From: a bacterium
GTDB lineage: Bacteria; Desulfobacterota; Binatia; DP-6
Length of the DNA stretch: 64,000 nucleotides
Assembly: GCA_026129405.1 (NCBI GenBank)
Contig: JAHCID010000007.1
Location: 124,001-188,000 of the forward strand
Reading direction: 5' to 3'
Shown one piece after another: positions 37,166-45,141 of this stretch; position 1 is the stretch's first letter, and each line of letters starts with the position of its first letter. Below the pieces are notes generated by a model that had not been told where the DNA came from, searched no databases, and saw nothing but the letters and a program-made list of their open reading frames with translations. Position numbers and translations under genes: made by a program.

Positions 37166-38518
37166 CTAGCACGCGCCCCATTGCGCCGCCACCAATTCCG
37201 CGGCGCGCTCGCCGCTCTCGACGGCGCTCTCGATGGTGGCGGGCAGGCCGGTGGCCGTCCAGTCGCCGGCCAGGAAGAAGCCGCCGAGCGGCGTCACCGG
37301 GCCGGGTCGCCGGCGCTCGGTCGCCGGCGTCAGCGACGTCGTCGCGTGCTTCTCCTTCACCACCACCGCGTGCCGCAGCGCCGCCGCACGCGCCGCCGGC
37401 AGCACGGCGCGCAGGTCGGCGAGGACGCGCTCGGCGACCCGCGACGTCTCCCAGCCGACGACCTCCCGCCCGGCGCTGATGACGGCGCTGACGCACTGCC
37501 CCCCGCCGGCCGTCTCGCCCGTCAGCCGGGTGCGGTTGAACGCCCACTGCGTGGTCGTGCCGAGGAGCCCGACGAAGTCGCCGTCCAGCACGGGGCGGTC
37601 GAGCCAGCAGTGGGCCGAGACGATGGGCGAGGTCTCGAAGGCGTCGAGGCCGTCCAGGGCGGGGGCGGCGCGCAGCGCGGGCGGCAGCAGCGGGCCCAGC
37701 GCACGCGGCGTCACCGTGCTGATGCAGGCGTCGGCGGCGAGCCGCCGCCCGTCGCGCAGCACGACGGCCGACAGGCGCGTGCCGTCGGTCTCGAGCGCCG
37801 CCGCCGGCGCGCCCGACTCGACGCGGCCGCCGTGCGCCTCGATGTGACGGCGGGCGTCGTCGGTGTAGAGGTCCGACAGGCCCACGCGCGGCAGCACGAA
37901 CTGCGAGTCGGCGCGCGAGCGGAAGAAGGCGCGCGCCAGCACCTCGGCGAACGGGCCGGCGGCGGCGCGCTCGGGCGACTCGTTCAGCGTCGCCAGCACG
38001 ACGGGCGTCCAGAACGCGGCGCGCGCGTGCGCCGACTGTCCGAGCCCGACGAGCAGCTCGTCGACCGTCGCCGCCGCCAGGGCCGCGTCCCGGCGCCGGT
38101 GACGCGCGAGGAGCCGCAGGCCGCCGAGCAGCGCCCGCAGGCGCTCGCCGCGCGACAGCAGGCGATAGCGCGTGATGCCGGCGAGCATGTGCAGCGGGCT
38201 CGGCCAGCCCGGGCATGCGATCGAGCCCTTCCCCTCGGTCGGATGCACGAGGTCGACGCGCAGGTTCTCCTGGCGCACGAGCTTCCCGGCGGCACCGATG
38301 CGGCGCAGGAAGCCGAGCGTGCGCGTGTAGCAGCCCATCATCGCGTGCTGGCCGTTGTCGACGGTCTCGCCGGTCGCCGCGTCGCGGAACGAGTAGGCGC
38401 GGCCGCCGAGACGCTGGCGCGCCTCCAGCACGGTGACACCCAGCCCGCGCTCGGCGAGCGCGACCCCGGCGGCGAGCCCCGCGAAGCCCCCACCGACGAT
38501 CACCACGTGGCGGGTCAC
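37166..38518 (-). CDS. hpnE: HpnE, squalene-forming FAD oxidoreductase
   Basis: A 450-residue flavin amine-oxidase-fold protein. Dinucleotide motif GGGFAG (9-14) is followed by L-E-A-R-x-R-L-G-G-R-A-Y and the family C-terminal G-D-W-T-A-T-G-L-P-A-T-I-E-S-A-V-E-S-G. HpnE reduces hydroxysqualene to squalene after HpnD and HpnC. It overlaps the hpnD gene by 4 bp (GTGA start). Phytoene desaturase relatives share the fold, but the operon context supports HpnE. Confidence 0.9.
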   Translation of the reverse strand: MTRHVVIVGGGFAGLAAGVALAERGLGVTVLEARQRLGGRAYSFRDAATGETVDNGQHAMMGCYTRTLGFLRRIGAAGKLVRQENLRVDLVHPTEGKGSIACPGWPSPLHMLAGITRYRLLSRGERLRALLGGLRLLARHRRRDAALAAATVDELLVGLGQSAHARAAFWTPVVLATLNESPERAAAGPFAEVLARAFFRSRADSQFVLPRVGLSDLYTDDARRHIEAHGGRVESGAPAAALETDGTRLSAVVLRDGRRLAADACISTVTPRALGPLLPPALRAAPALDGLDAFETSPIVSAHCWLDRPVLDGDFVGLLGTTTQWAFNRTRLTGETAGGGQCVSAVISAGREVVGWETSRVAERVLADLRAVLPAARAAALRHAVVVKEKHATTSLTPATERRRPGPVTPLGGFFLAGDWTATGLPATIESAVESGERAAELVAAQWGAC

Positions 38519-39381
38519 GTCAGCGCCGCCAGCTGCGAGCGCCCCCACGCCGCGAGCGCGAGGCCGACCTTCTCGTAGCGGTGCAGCGTGACGCGGGCGC
38601 CGAAGACGTCGAAGCGCCGCGCCTCGATGCGATCGAGCAACCGCTCGTAGATCGCGCGCATGGCCTCGGCCGGCGCGAGCGCCCGGCGGTCGCCCGGATC
38701 GAGCGCGCCCGACGCCCGCAGGTAGTAGGCCCGCGCCCGCCCGCACTCGAACGCGAGCAGCGCGCCCACGTGCGGCGACCAGCGGCCGGAGAGCAGCTCG
38801 TCTTCCGACACGTCGAAGCGCGCCAGGTCCTCGAGCGGCAGGTAGATGCGCCCGCGCTGCGCGTCCTCGGCGACGTCGCGCAGGATGTTCGTCAGCTGGA
38901 AGGCGATCCCGAGGTCGACGGCGTAGTCGGTCGCGGAGTCGTGCTTGCGGCCGAACACCTCGATGCAGAGGAGCCCGACCGTGGACGCCACCCGCCAGCA
39001 GTAGGTGTAGAGGTCGTCCCAGGTCGCGTAGCGACGGACGCGGAGATCCATCTCGACGCCGTGGATCAGCTCCTCGAACGGCTCGCGCGGCAGCCGGAAG
39101 CGCTGCACGGCGTCGGCGAGCGCCACGCCGATGGGATGCGTCGCATTGCCGGCGACGACGCGATCCAGCTCGTCGCGCCAGCGCGCGAGCAGCGCGGCCG
39201 GGTCCTTGCGCCCCTCGTCGTCGGCGACGTCGTCGACGAAGCGACAGAACGCGTACACCGCCTCGAGGCCGGCGCGCCGCTCGGGCGGCAGGAGGCGGAA
39301 CGCCTGCGCGAAGTTGCTGCCGCTGCGCTTCAGCACGTCGCGGCAGTAGGCGTGCGCCTCGGCGAGCGCCGACGGAATCAC
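38515..39381 (-). CDS. hpnD: HpnD-like presqualene diphosphate synthase
   Basis: A 288-residue squalene/phytoene synthase. The first Asp-rich motif is DDVADD (50-55), the second NILRDVAED (165-173), with RIYLP after it. The C-W-R-V-A-S-T-V-G-L-L segment is typical of HpnD. It joins two farnesyl diphosphates to presqualene diphosphate. The GTG start overlaps HMG-CoA synthase by 4 bp. No HpnC is seen in the operon, so HpnC is elsewhere or this enzyme does more than one step. Confidence 0.88.
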   Translation of the reverse strand: MIPSALAEAHAYCRDVLKRSGSNFAQAFRLLPPERRAGLEAVYAFCRFVDDVADDEGRKDPAALLARWRDELDRVVAGNATHPIGVALADAVQRFRLPREPFEELIHGVEMDLRVRRYATWDDLYTYCWRVASTVGLLCIEVFGRKHDSATDYAVDLGIAFQLTNILRDVAEDAQRGRIYLPLEDLARFDVSEDELLSGRWSPHVGALLAFECGRARAYYLRASGALDPGDRRALAPAEAMRAIYERLLDRIEARRFDVFGARVTLHRYEKVGLALAAWGRSQLAALT

Positions 39382-40607
39382 GCCGCCCACGCCTCCGAGC
39401 GGTACACGCGCTTGTGGTCGCGCACCTCGGCGAGATGGCAGACGCCGCCGTAGCCCGCCGGCGGCGTGCCGCCGCGCGGCCCGTCGCGCAGCAGCGCCTC
39501 GTACTCGGCGACGTCGACCTCGCGCCGGCCCGCGAGCAGCGCGCGCGCGCCGATCGCGCCCGCCGCCGCCGCGCTGCCGGTCGGGAAGCGGCCGGTGAAG
39601 AACTCGGCGCAGCTGCCCGAGCCGTAGGAGAAGAGCGCGACGTCGCGTTCCTCCAGCGCGCTCGCGTGCTGCTCCGCCATCCAGGCCAGGGCCAGCCAGA
39701 GCGACGCCGTGTAGGTGTTGCCCGACTGCCGCGCCAGCGCCAGCCACGGGTCGACGCGCTCGGCGTACGAGCGCTCGAAGGCGTGCGCGCGCGCGTCGGC
39801 GTCGCCGTCCTCGCCGGCGACGAGGCGCGCGTGCGCCTTGTGCGCCATCTTCGGAAAGGGCGTGTGGTAGAGGAAGGCTGCGAAGCGCTCGAGCAGCGGC
39901 CCCGCGCCGTCGCCGTTGCGCGCCGTGCGCCAGTCGGCGAGCGCGCCGGTCAGCGCGTCGAGATAGCAGTCGAGCGAGAACTTGCCGTCGACGAGCGCCT
40001 CGCGGCGGTCGAGCGGCCTCCAGAAGTCCCAGACGCTGCTCGCATGGACGCCGGTCGCCGGATCCAGCCGCAGGAGCCGCGGCGCCGCCGAGACCACCAT
40101 CGCCGCCGCGCCCGCGCCCTGCGTGAACTCGGCGCTGGAGCCGAGCTCGTAGCGGGCGATGTCCGACGCGAGCACCAGCGCCTTGCGCCCGCGCGACGCC
40201 GGCGAGCGCACCCAGTCGGCGGCGAGCAGCACGCCGGCGGTGCCGCCGTAGCAGGCGTGCTTCACCTCGAAGGTGCGGCACGACGCCGGCAGGCCGAGCA
40301 GCTCGTGCACGAAGATGCTGGCGGGCTTGGCGTGGTCGACGGCCGTCTCGGTGCCGAGGACGAGGAGCCCGATCTCGTCGCGGCGCACCTCGCCGCGCGC
40401 GAACAGCGGCGCCGCGGCGTTGACGGCGAGCGTGACGGTGTCTTCCCAGGGCGGCGTCACGGCCATCGCGTGCGCGCCGAGGCCGACGGTGATCTTCTCC
40501 GCCGGCACGTCGCGCGCCGCGGCGAGGCGCTCGAGCGGCAGCACGTAGCGCGGCAGGTAGACGCCCAGGGCGTCGATGCCGACGCCGATCGGATCGGGGG
40601 TGCTCAC
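39378..40607 (-). CDS. mvaS: HMG-CoA synthase
   Basis: A 409-residue thiolase-fold HMG-CoA synthase that condenses acetyl-CoA with acetoacetyl-CoA. The catalytic Cys119 sits in KHACYGGTAG, the general base Glu55 in PWEDT, and the substrate His in Y-H-T-P-F-P-K-M-A-H-K-A-H. Length is normal (about 390-420). It sits inside a hopanoid operon with HMG-CoA reductase, so isoprenoid units are made at least partly by the mevalonate route. The GTG start overlaps the cyclase stop by 4 bp. Confidence 0.92.
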   Translation of the reverse strand: MSTPDPIGVGIDALGVYLPRYVLPLERLAAARDVPAEKITVGLGAHAMAVTPPWEDTVTLAVNAAAPLFARGEVRRDEIGLLVLGTETAVDHAKPASIFVHELLGLPASCRTFEVKHACYGGTAGVLLAADWVRSPASRGRKALVLASDIARYELGSSAEFTQGAGAAAMVVSAAPRLLRLDPATGVHASSVWDFWRPLDRREALVDGKFSLDCYLDALTGALADWRTARNGDGAGPLLERFAAFLYHTPFPKMAHKAHARLVAGEDGDADARAHAFERSYAERVDPWLALARQSGNTYTASLWLALAWMAEQHASALEERDVALFSYGSGSCAEFFTGRFPTGSAAAAGAIGARALLAGRREVDVAEYEALLRDGPRGGTPPAGYGGVCHLAEVRDHKRVYRSEAWAA

Positions 40608-42553
40608 GATGCGGCCTCCGTCCCGCGCAGACGCCGGCGCCAGCGACCGAGGGCCATGAGCGGGAAGTAGTCGCGGTACATCCAGTACCGCAGGTAGAAG
40701 TGGCCCGGGAATCCCGTGCCGGTGAAGAGCGTCTCGTCCCACCCCCCACCGGGCCGTTGGCGCTCGAGCAGCCAGGCGACGGCGCGCTCGCACTCCGGGC
40801 TCGCGCCGCGCTCGCCGGCGAGCAGCCCGAGCACCGCCCACGCCGTCTGCGACGGCGTCGACTCGCCCTGCCCGGCCAGCGTCTCGTCGTCGTACGAGGC
40901 GAGCGTCTCGCCGAAGCCGCCGTCGGCGTTCTGGTGCCGCTTCAGCCAGGCGACGGCGCGCTGCATGTGCGCCGCCTCGGGCTCGTCGCCGATGGCGCGC
41001 AGGCCGGAGAGCGCCGACCAGGTGCCGTAGACGAAGTTCGCGCCCCAGCGGCCCCACCACGAGCCGTCGGGGCGCTGCGTCCGCAGCAGGAAGGCGCGGC
41101 CGCGGCGGGCGCGCGCGTAGCCGAGGTCGAAGCCCTGCTGGCCCATCAGCTCGAGCAGGCGGCCGGTCAGGTCCTCCGTCGGCGGGTCGATCATCGCGCG
41201 CATGTCGGCGAACGGTATCTCGTTCAGCCAGGCGGCGTCGTTGTCCGTGTCGAAGGCGCCCCAGCCGCCGCTCCGGCTCTGCATGCCATAGGACCAGTTG
41301 GTGCCGTACGCGATCGCGCGGCGCTGGCGACGGACGTCGCTCGCGCGGATGCGGTCCAGCACCATGAGGATCACCGCCGAGTCGTCGACGTCGGGGTACC
41401 AGTCGTTCGCGAACTCGAACGCCCAGCCGCCGGGATCGAGGTCGGGGTTGTAGACGCTCCAGTCGCCCGGGGCGAAGATCTGGTTGTCGATCAGCCAGTC
41501 GGCGGCACGCACGAGCGCGTCGTGCGTGCCGGGAAGGTCGGAGTCGAGGAGCGCCTTGGCGGTGAGCGCCGTGTCCCACGTCGGCGAGACGCAGGGCTGG
41601 AAGAAGAGCTGGCCCTGGTGCTCTATGAGGAAGTCCTCGATGCCCCGGATGCCGTTCACGATCGCGGGGTGGTCGTCGCGGTAGCCGAGCGTGCGCAGCG
41701 CCATCACGCAGTTCAGCATCGGCGGCTGGATGCCGCCCCAGCCGCCGTTCGCGTCCTGGCGCTCCAGGATCCACTGCTCCGCCGCGCGCAGCGCCCGGGC
41801 ACGGAAGGGCTTCCAGGGGCTCCTGCCCACCACCTCGAGCGTGCGGTTCAGGGCGAGGAAGAAGTTGCGCCAGGTGAAGAACTGCCTGCTGCGCGGGAAG
41901 CCGAGCGACTCGGGGGTCGGGCTCGGGTCGCACCACAGCTCCTCCACGCCGCAGCCGGGCTCGAGCGCGACGCGCGGCCGGAACGCCATCAGCACGGTCA
42001 TCGGCACGACCGTCTCGCGCGCCCAGCTCGCCATCTTCCAGATGTTGATCGGGAACCACGGCGGCAGCAGCACGAGCTCGACCGGCATCGCCGGCAGGCC
42101 CCACCACGGGAACTGCCCGAAGTAGGCGAGGAACGTGCGCGTGAACACCTGCGCCTTCTCGAGCCCGCCGTGCGCCAGGATGAACTCGCGCGCACGCCGC
42201 ATCGCGGGATGATCCGCGGAGACGCCGGTCAGCTTGAGGGCGAAGTAGGCCTCGATGGTCGTCGACTGGTGCCCCGGCCCCCCGTGGTAGAGGGGCCAGC
42301 TGCCGTCGTCCGACTGCGTCGCCAGCATGCGCGCCGCGAGCCGCTGCTCGGTCTCCTGCGGACGCCGGCCCATGAAGCGGTTGAAGACGACGTACTGCGC
42401 GTCCATCCCGACGTTGGCCTCGAGCGGCGCGTGCCAGTAGCCGTCGGGCGCCTGCAGGCCGAGCAGGTACTCCTGGCTGCGGGCGATGGCGTCGTCGAGC
42501 GCCGGGCCGCGCGCGGCGACCTCACCCGGATCGGTGACGGCGGCGAAGCTCAT
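40604..42553 (-). CDS. shc: squalene-hopene cyclase
   Basis: A 649-residue class II triterpene cyclase. The protonating D-x-D-D motif is DVDD (388-391), and several QW repeats are visible (QDANGGW at 266-272 and later copies near 500-600). The family start Q-x-P-D-G-Y-W and the T-G-F-P-G-H-F-Y-L-R-Y end are present. It converts squalene to hopene/hopanol on the inner membrane. ATG 42553 overlaps the HMG-CoA reductase stop by 4 bp. Confidence 0.95.
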   Translation of the reverse strand: MSFAAVTDPGEVAARGPALDDAIARSQEYLLGLQAPDGYWHAPLEANVGMDAQYVVFNRFMGRRPQETEQRLAARMLATQSDDGSWPLYHGGPGHQSTTIEAYFALKLTGVSADHPAMRRAREFILAHGGLEKAQVFTRTFLAYFGQFPWWGLPAMPVELVLLPPWFPINIWKMASWARETVVPMTVLMAFRPRVALEPGCGVEELWCDPSPTPESLGFPRSRQFFTWRNFFLALNRTLEVVGRSPWKPFRARALRAAEQWILERQDANGGWGGIQPPMLNCVMALRTLGYRDDHPAIVNGIRGIEDFLIEHQGQLFFQPCVSPTWDTALTAKALLDSDLPGTHDALVRAADWLIDNQIFAPGDWSVYNPDLDPGGWAFEFANDWYPDVDDSAVILMVLDRIRASDVRRQRRAIAYGTNWSYGMQSRSGGWGAFDTDNDAAWLNEIPFADMRAMIDPPTEDLTGRLLELMGQQGFDLGYARARRGRAFLLRTQRPDGSWWGRWGANFVYGTWSALSGLRAIGDEPEAAHMQRAVAWLKRHQNADGGFGETLASYDDETLAGQGESTPSQTAWAVLGLLAGERGASPECERAVAWLLERQRPGGGWDETLFTGTGFPGHFYLRYWMYRDYFPLMALGRWRRRLRGTEAAS

Positions 42554-43854
42554 CGCCGGGCCGCGCTTTCCGCATGCAGCGCGGCGAGGATCTCGCGCGC
42601 CTTGTGCAGCTTGATCTCGCCCGAGGCGATGAGCCGCTCGACGACGCGGTCGGCGAGCTCCTCGGAGGCGCCGACCGCGAGCGCGAGGCCGCGTGCGTGC
42701 AGCGCCATGTGGCCGCGCTGGATGCCGTCGGTGACGAGCGCACGCAGGGCCGCGAAGTTCTGTGCCAGCCCGACGGCGGCCATCACCGCCGCCAGATCCC
42801 GCGCCGACTCGACGCCGAGCAGCCGCAGCGCGAGACGCGCGCGCGCGTTCAGCTCGAGGTTGCCGCCCACGGTCGCGACGGCCAACGGCACCTCGAGGCG
42901 GCCTTCGAGGGCGCCGCCCTCGACGCGCCACGTGCTGAGCGGACGATACGCGCCCTCGCGCACGGCGTACGCGTGCGCCCCCGCTTCGATGCCGCGCCAG
43001 TCGTTGCCGGTCGCGAGCGCGACGGCGTCGATGCCGTTCATGACGCCCTTGTTGTGGGTGCAGGCACGGTAGGGATCGACCCAGGCGAGCGCCCACGCCT
43101 CGGCGACGCGTGCGGCGACGGTGTCGCCGGGCAACGTGCGCGTCGTCAGCACCTCGAAGGGGAAGCGGACGCGGGCACGCGCGAGCCGGCGATCCGCGAG
43201 GTTCGAGAGGATGCGCAGCCGCGCCTCGCCGCCGGTGAGCTCCTCGACGGCGGGCGCGAGCGCCTCGACGACGGTGTTGACGGCGTTGGCGCCCATGGCG
43301 TCGCCGCAGTCGAGCAGGACGTCGACGGCGAGCATGCCGCCGAGGCCGGCGTCGGGCAGCACGCGCACCTCGATGCCGCGCGCCCCGCCGCCGCGGCGCA
43401 CCATGTTCGGGTGGACGGCGTCGGCGGCCGCCATCAGGCGCGGCGCCGCCTGCTCGATGCGCAGGCGCGCGGCGGCGACGTCGGGCACGCGGATCAGCAG
43501 GATCTGGCCGATCATGACGCCCGGGTCGGCGTCGGCCTCGAAGCCGCCGGCCTCGCGCGCGAGCCGCGCGGCCGAGCTGGCCGCCGCGACCACGGACGGC
43601 TCCTCGACCGCCATCGGCACCAGACGATCGCGACCGTTGATGCGGAAGTTGAGGCCGATACCGAGCGGCAGCCCGAGCACGCCGACGGCGTTCTCGATCA
43701 TGTGGTCGGCGGCCTCGAAGGCCATCACCTCGGTGCGCAGCGCCTCCAGCTCGGCGGCGCCGAGCCCGGTGCGTGCGGCCAGGGCCTCCAGGCGCCCGTC
43801 GTGCTCCAGCCGGCCGAACCCGACGATGCGCGAGCCCTGCTCCTCGGTCTGCAT
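42550..43854 (-). CDS. mvaA: HMG-CoA reductase, class II
   Basis: 434 residues, soluble, matching class II (bacterial) HMG-CoA reductase: catalytic Glu in ENAVGVLGLPLGI, Lys in N-K-G-V-M-N-G-I-D-A, Asp in the D-A-M-G-A-N-x-V-N-T segment, and His in R-G-H-M-A-L-H-A-R. Class II enzymes often use NADH. It makes mevalonate from the product of HMG-CoA synthase two genes downstream. It is the first gene of the hopanoid operon, with a GGAGGA ribosome-binding site 5 nt before ATG 43854. A CTGACC-N4-GGTCAG palindrome lies upstream. Confidence 0.93.
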   Translation of the reverse strand: MQTEEQGSRIVGFGRLEHDGRLEALAARTGLGAAELEALRTEVMAFEAADHMIENAVGVLGLPLGIGLNFRINGRDRLVPMAVEEPSVVAAASSAARLAREAGGFEADADPGVMIGQILLIRVPDVAAARLRIEQAAPRLMAAADAVHPNMVRRGGGARGIEVRVLPDAGLGGMLAVDVLLDCGDAMGANAVNTVVEALAPAVEELTGGEARLRILSNLADRRLARARVRFPFEVLTTRTLPGDTVAARVAEAWALAWVDPYRACTHNKGVMNGIDAVALATGNDWRGIEAGAHAYAVREGAYRPLSTWRVEGGALEGRLEVPLAVATVGGNLELNARARLALRLLGVESARDLAAVMAAVGLAQNFAALRALVTDGIQRGHMALHARGLALAVGASEELADRVVERLIASGEIKLHKAREILAALHAESAARR

Positions 43855-43879
43855 GCGTTCCTCCACGCCGCGATGCGTC

Positions 43880-43895
43880 CTGACCTGTTGGTCAG
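43880..43895. promoter_or_regulatory. palindrome CTGACC-N4-GGTCAG, candidate repressor operator
   Basis: A perfect 6-bp inverted repeat lies 26-41 bp upstream of the HMG-CoA reductase start, where a repressor would block the promoter or early transcript. Half-site CTGACC recurs in the second palindrome about 110 bp away, suggesting one regulator binds both. A TetR-type factor is plausible, but none is encoded nearby. Confidence 0.55.
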
Positions 43896-43988
43896 CGCCC
43901 GGGTCGCCTTTGCTTTCCTGCATCCGCCTCCGCCGCTCTTCCGCCGATCTGGTCTGGCTTTTCCCGGCCTTCGGGATCGGGCGTCGTC

Positions 43989-44018
43989 CTGACCGCTCGA
44001 TCTAAACCGATCGGTCAG
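43989..44018. promoter_or_regulatory. second operator-like palindrome (CTGACCG-N16-CGGTCAG)
   Basis: An outer inverted repeat CTGACCG (43989-43995) and CGGTCAG (44012-44018) encloses an overlapping 10-bp perfect palindrome ACCGATCGGT (44006-44015), a shape common in TetR-family operators. It shares the CTGACC half-site with 43880-43895. Confidence 0.55.
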
Positions 44019-44253
44019 GCGTCTACGGAAGCGCCGGTGCCTTGTCAAGGTCGCTGGATACTGCGCGGGGGCGTGCCTGCGCGCGGGAGGCGGCGGGGAC
44101 GAGACCGCCGTCGCCGTACTCTTCGTACCCGGGGGGCGCGAGTGCGAAGAGCGCACGCTTCCGCGGAGGCCGGATGCGGCCGCCGCTGCGTCGAGACGAG
44201 CCGGGCCGCGGGCGGGTTTGACCCCGGACCGACTGGCCTGGGATAGGCGGCAC

Positions 44254-44718
44254 ATGTCGATGCGTCGCTGCGCCGTCCTGCTGGTCCTTGGCATCGCCGC
44301 GGTCGCGGCCGCCGTCTCCGCCCCGATGCCCGAGGACGTTGTCGGCGACTGGGTCCCGGCCGGCGGCAGCTGCGACGCGACGACGCGCTTGCGGGTCGAG
44401 TCGCAGCGCATGACGCTGGTGAACGGCAGCGACCAGCAGTCGTGGGGCGACCTCGAGACCGCCCTCACCTTCTTCGGCCCCGAGTACGACGGCATCTCGA
44501 CGGTGGTGATGCCGGACTTCGACAGCGGCGACCCGCCGTTCACCGTCTACTTCAACGCCGACGAGAAGAAGGGCGTGACCAAGGTCGAGATCTACGTCCC
44601 CATGCAGGGCAACACGAACGCGCAGGTCGCGGCGATCCAGGCGAAGCACGAGAAGCTCGCGAAGCGCTTCCCGGGGCTCAACATGACGCCGCTCAAGAGG
44701 TGCGCGGCGACGAAGTAG
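44254..44718 (+). CDS. small secreted protein of unknown function
   Basis: 154 residues with a signal peptide (RRCAVLLVLGIAAVAAAVSA), then a compact domain with two Cys (near 40 and near the C-terminus) that could pair in the periplasm. No family is recognised. Repeated aromatic/acidic strands (ALTFFGPEYDGISTVVMPDF, FTVYFNADEKKGV) suggest a beta-rich fold. ATG 44254 is chosen for the signal peptide, with TAGGCG 10 nt upstream. It converges on the EVE-domain gene. Confidence 0.7.
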   Translation: MSMRRCAVLLVLGIAAVAAAVSAPMPEDVVGDWVPAGGSCDATTRLRVESQRMTLVNGSDQQSWGDLETALTFFGPEYDGISTVVMPDFDSGDPPFTVYFNADEKKGVTKVEIYVPMQGNTNAQVAAIQAKHEKLAKRFPGLNMTPLKRCAATK

Positions 44719-44724
44719 CGGGGA

Positions 44725-45135
44725 TCAACCGCCCTTCGCGACGATGCGGTCGAAGGCCGCCTTCTCGAGCGGCATCACGCTGAGCCGCGACTGCCGCACG
44801 AGCGGAATGTCCTGCAGCACCGGGTCGGCCTTCACGTCGGCCAACGTGACGGGCGTCGCCAGCGCCTTCACCGGCACCAGGTCGACGACGACCCAGCCCG
44901 GCTCCTTCGCCGTGGGATCGGGGTAGGCCTCGCGGGACACCTCGGCGATCCCGACCACGGCGGTGCCGACGACCGAGTGGTAGAACAGCACCCGGTCGCC
45001 GGCCCGCATGGCCTGGAGGTTGTTGCGCGCCTGGAAGTTGCGGACGCCGTCCCACATGGTCCGGCCGTCCTTCACCAGCTGGTCGAAGGAGTACTTCGTG
45101 GGCTCCTGCTTCACCAACCAGTAGCGGCGCGCCAT
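44725..45135 (-). CDS. EVE-domain protein
   Basis: A 136-residue EVE (PUA-like) protein. The family start Y-W-L-V-K-Q-E-P-x-x-Y-S-F-D-x-L is followed by T-x-W-D-G-V-R-N-x-Q-A-R-N-N-L, then G-D-x-V-L-F-Y-H-S and P-L-x-R-Q-S-R-L-S-V-M-P at the end. EVE proteins read modified bases in DNA or RNA through an aromatic pocket. It is downstream of the thiolase (6 bp) and probably co-transcribed. Confidence 0.92.
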   Translation of the reverse strand: MARRYWLVKQEPTKYSFDQLVKDGRTMWDGVRNFQARNNLQAMRAGDRVLFYHSVVGTAVVGIAEVSREAYPDPTAKEPGWVVVDLVPVKALATPVTLADVKADPVLQDIPLVRQSRLSVMPLEKAAFDRIVAKGG

Positions 45136-45141
45136 CGGACT

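Larger units (their letters stand above)
43855..44253. promoter_or_regulatory. 399-bp regulatory region upstream of the mevalonate-hopanoid operon
   Basis: No credible gene lies here. It holds two palindromic sites (annotated separately) and the promoters for the hopanoid operon (leftward) and the small secreted protein (rightward; TAGGCG 10 nt before its ATG). The rest is GC-rich sequence with no recognised element. The minus-strand open frames here are shadows with no family features. Confidence 0.6.
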
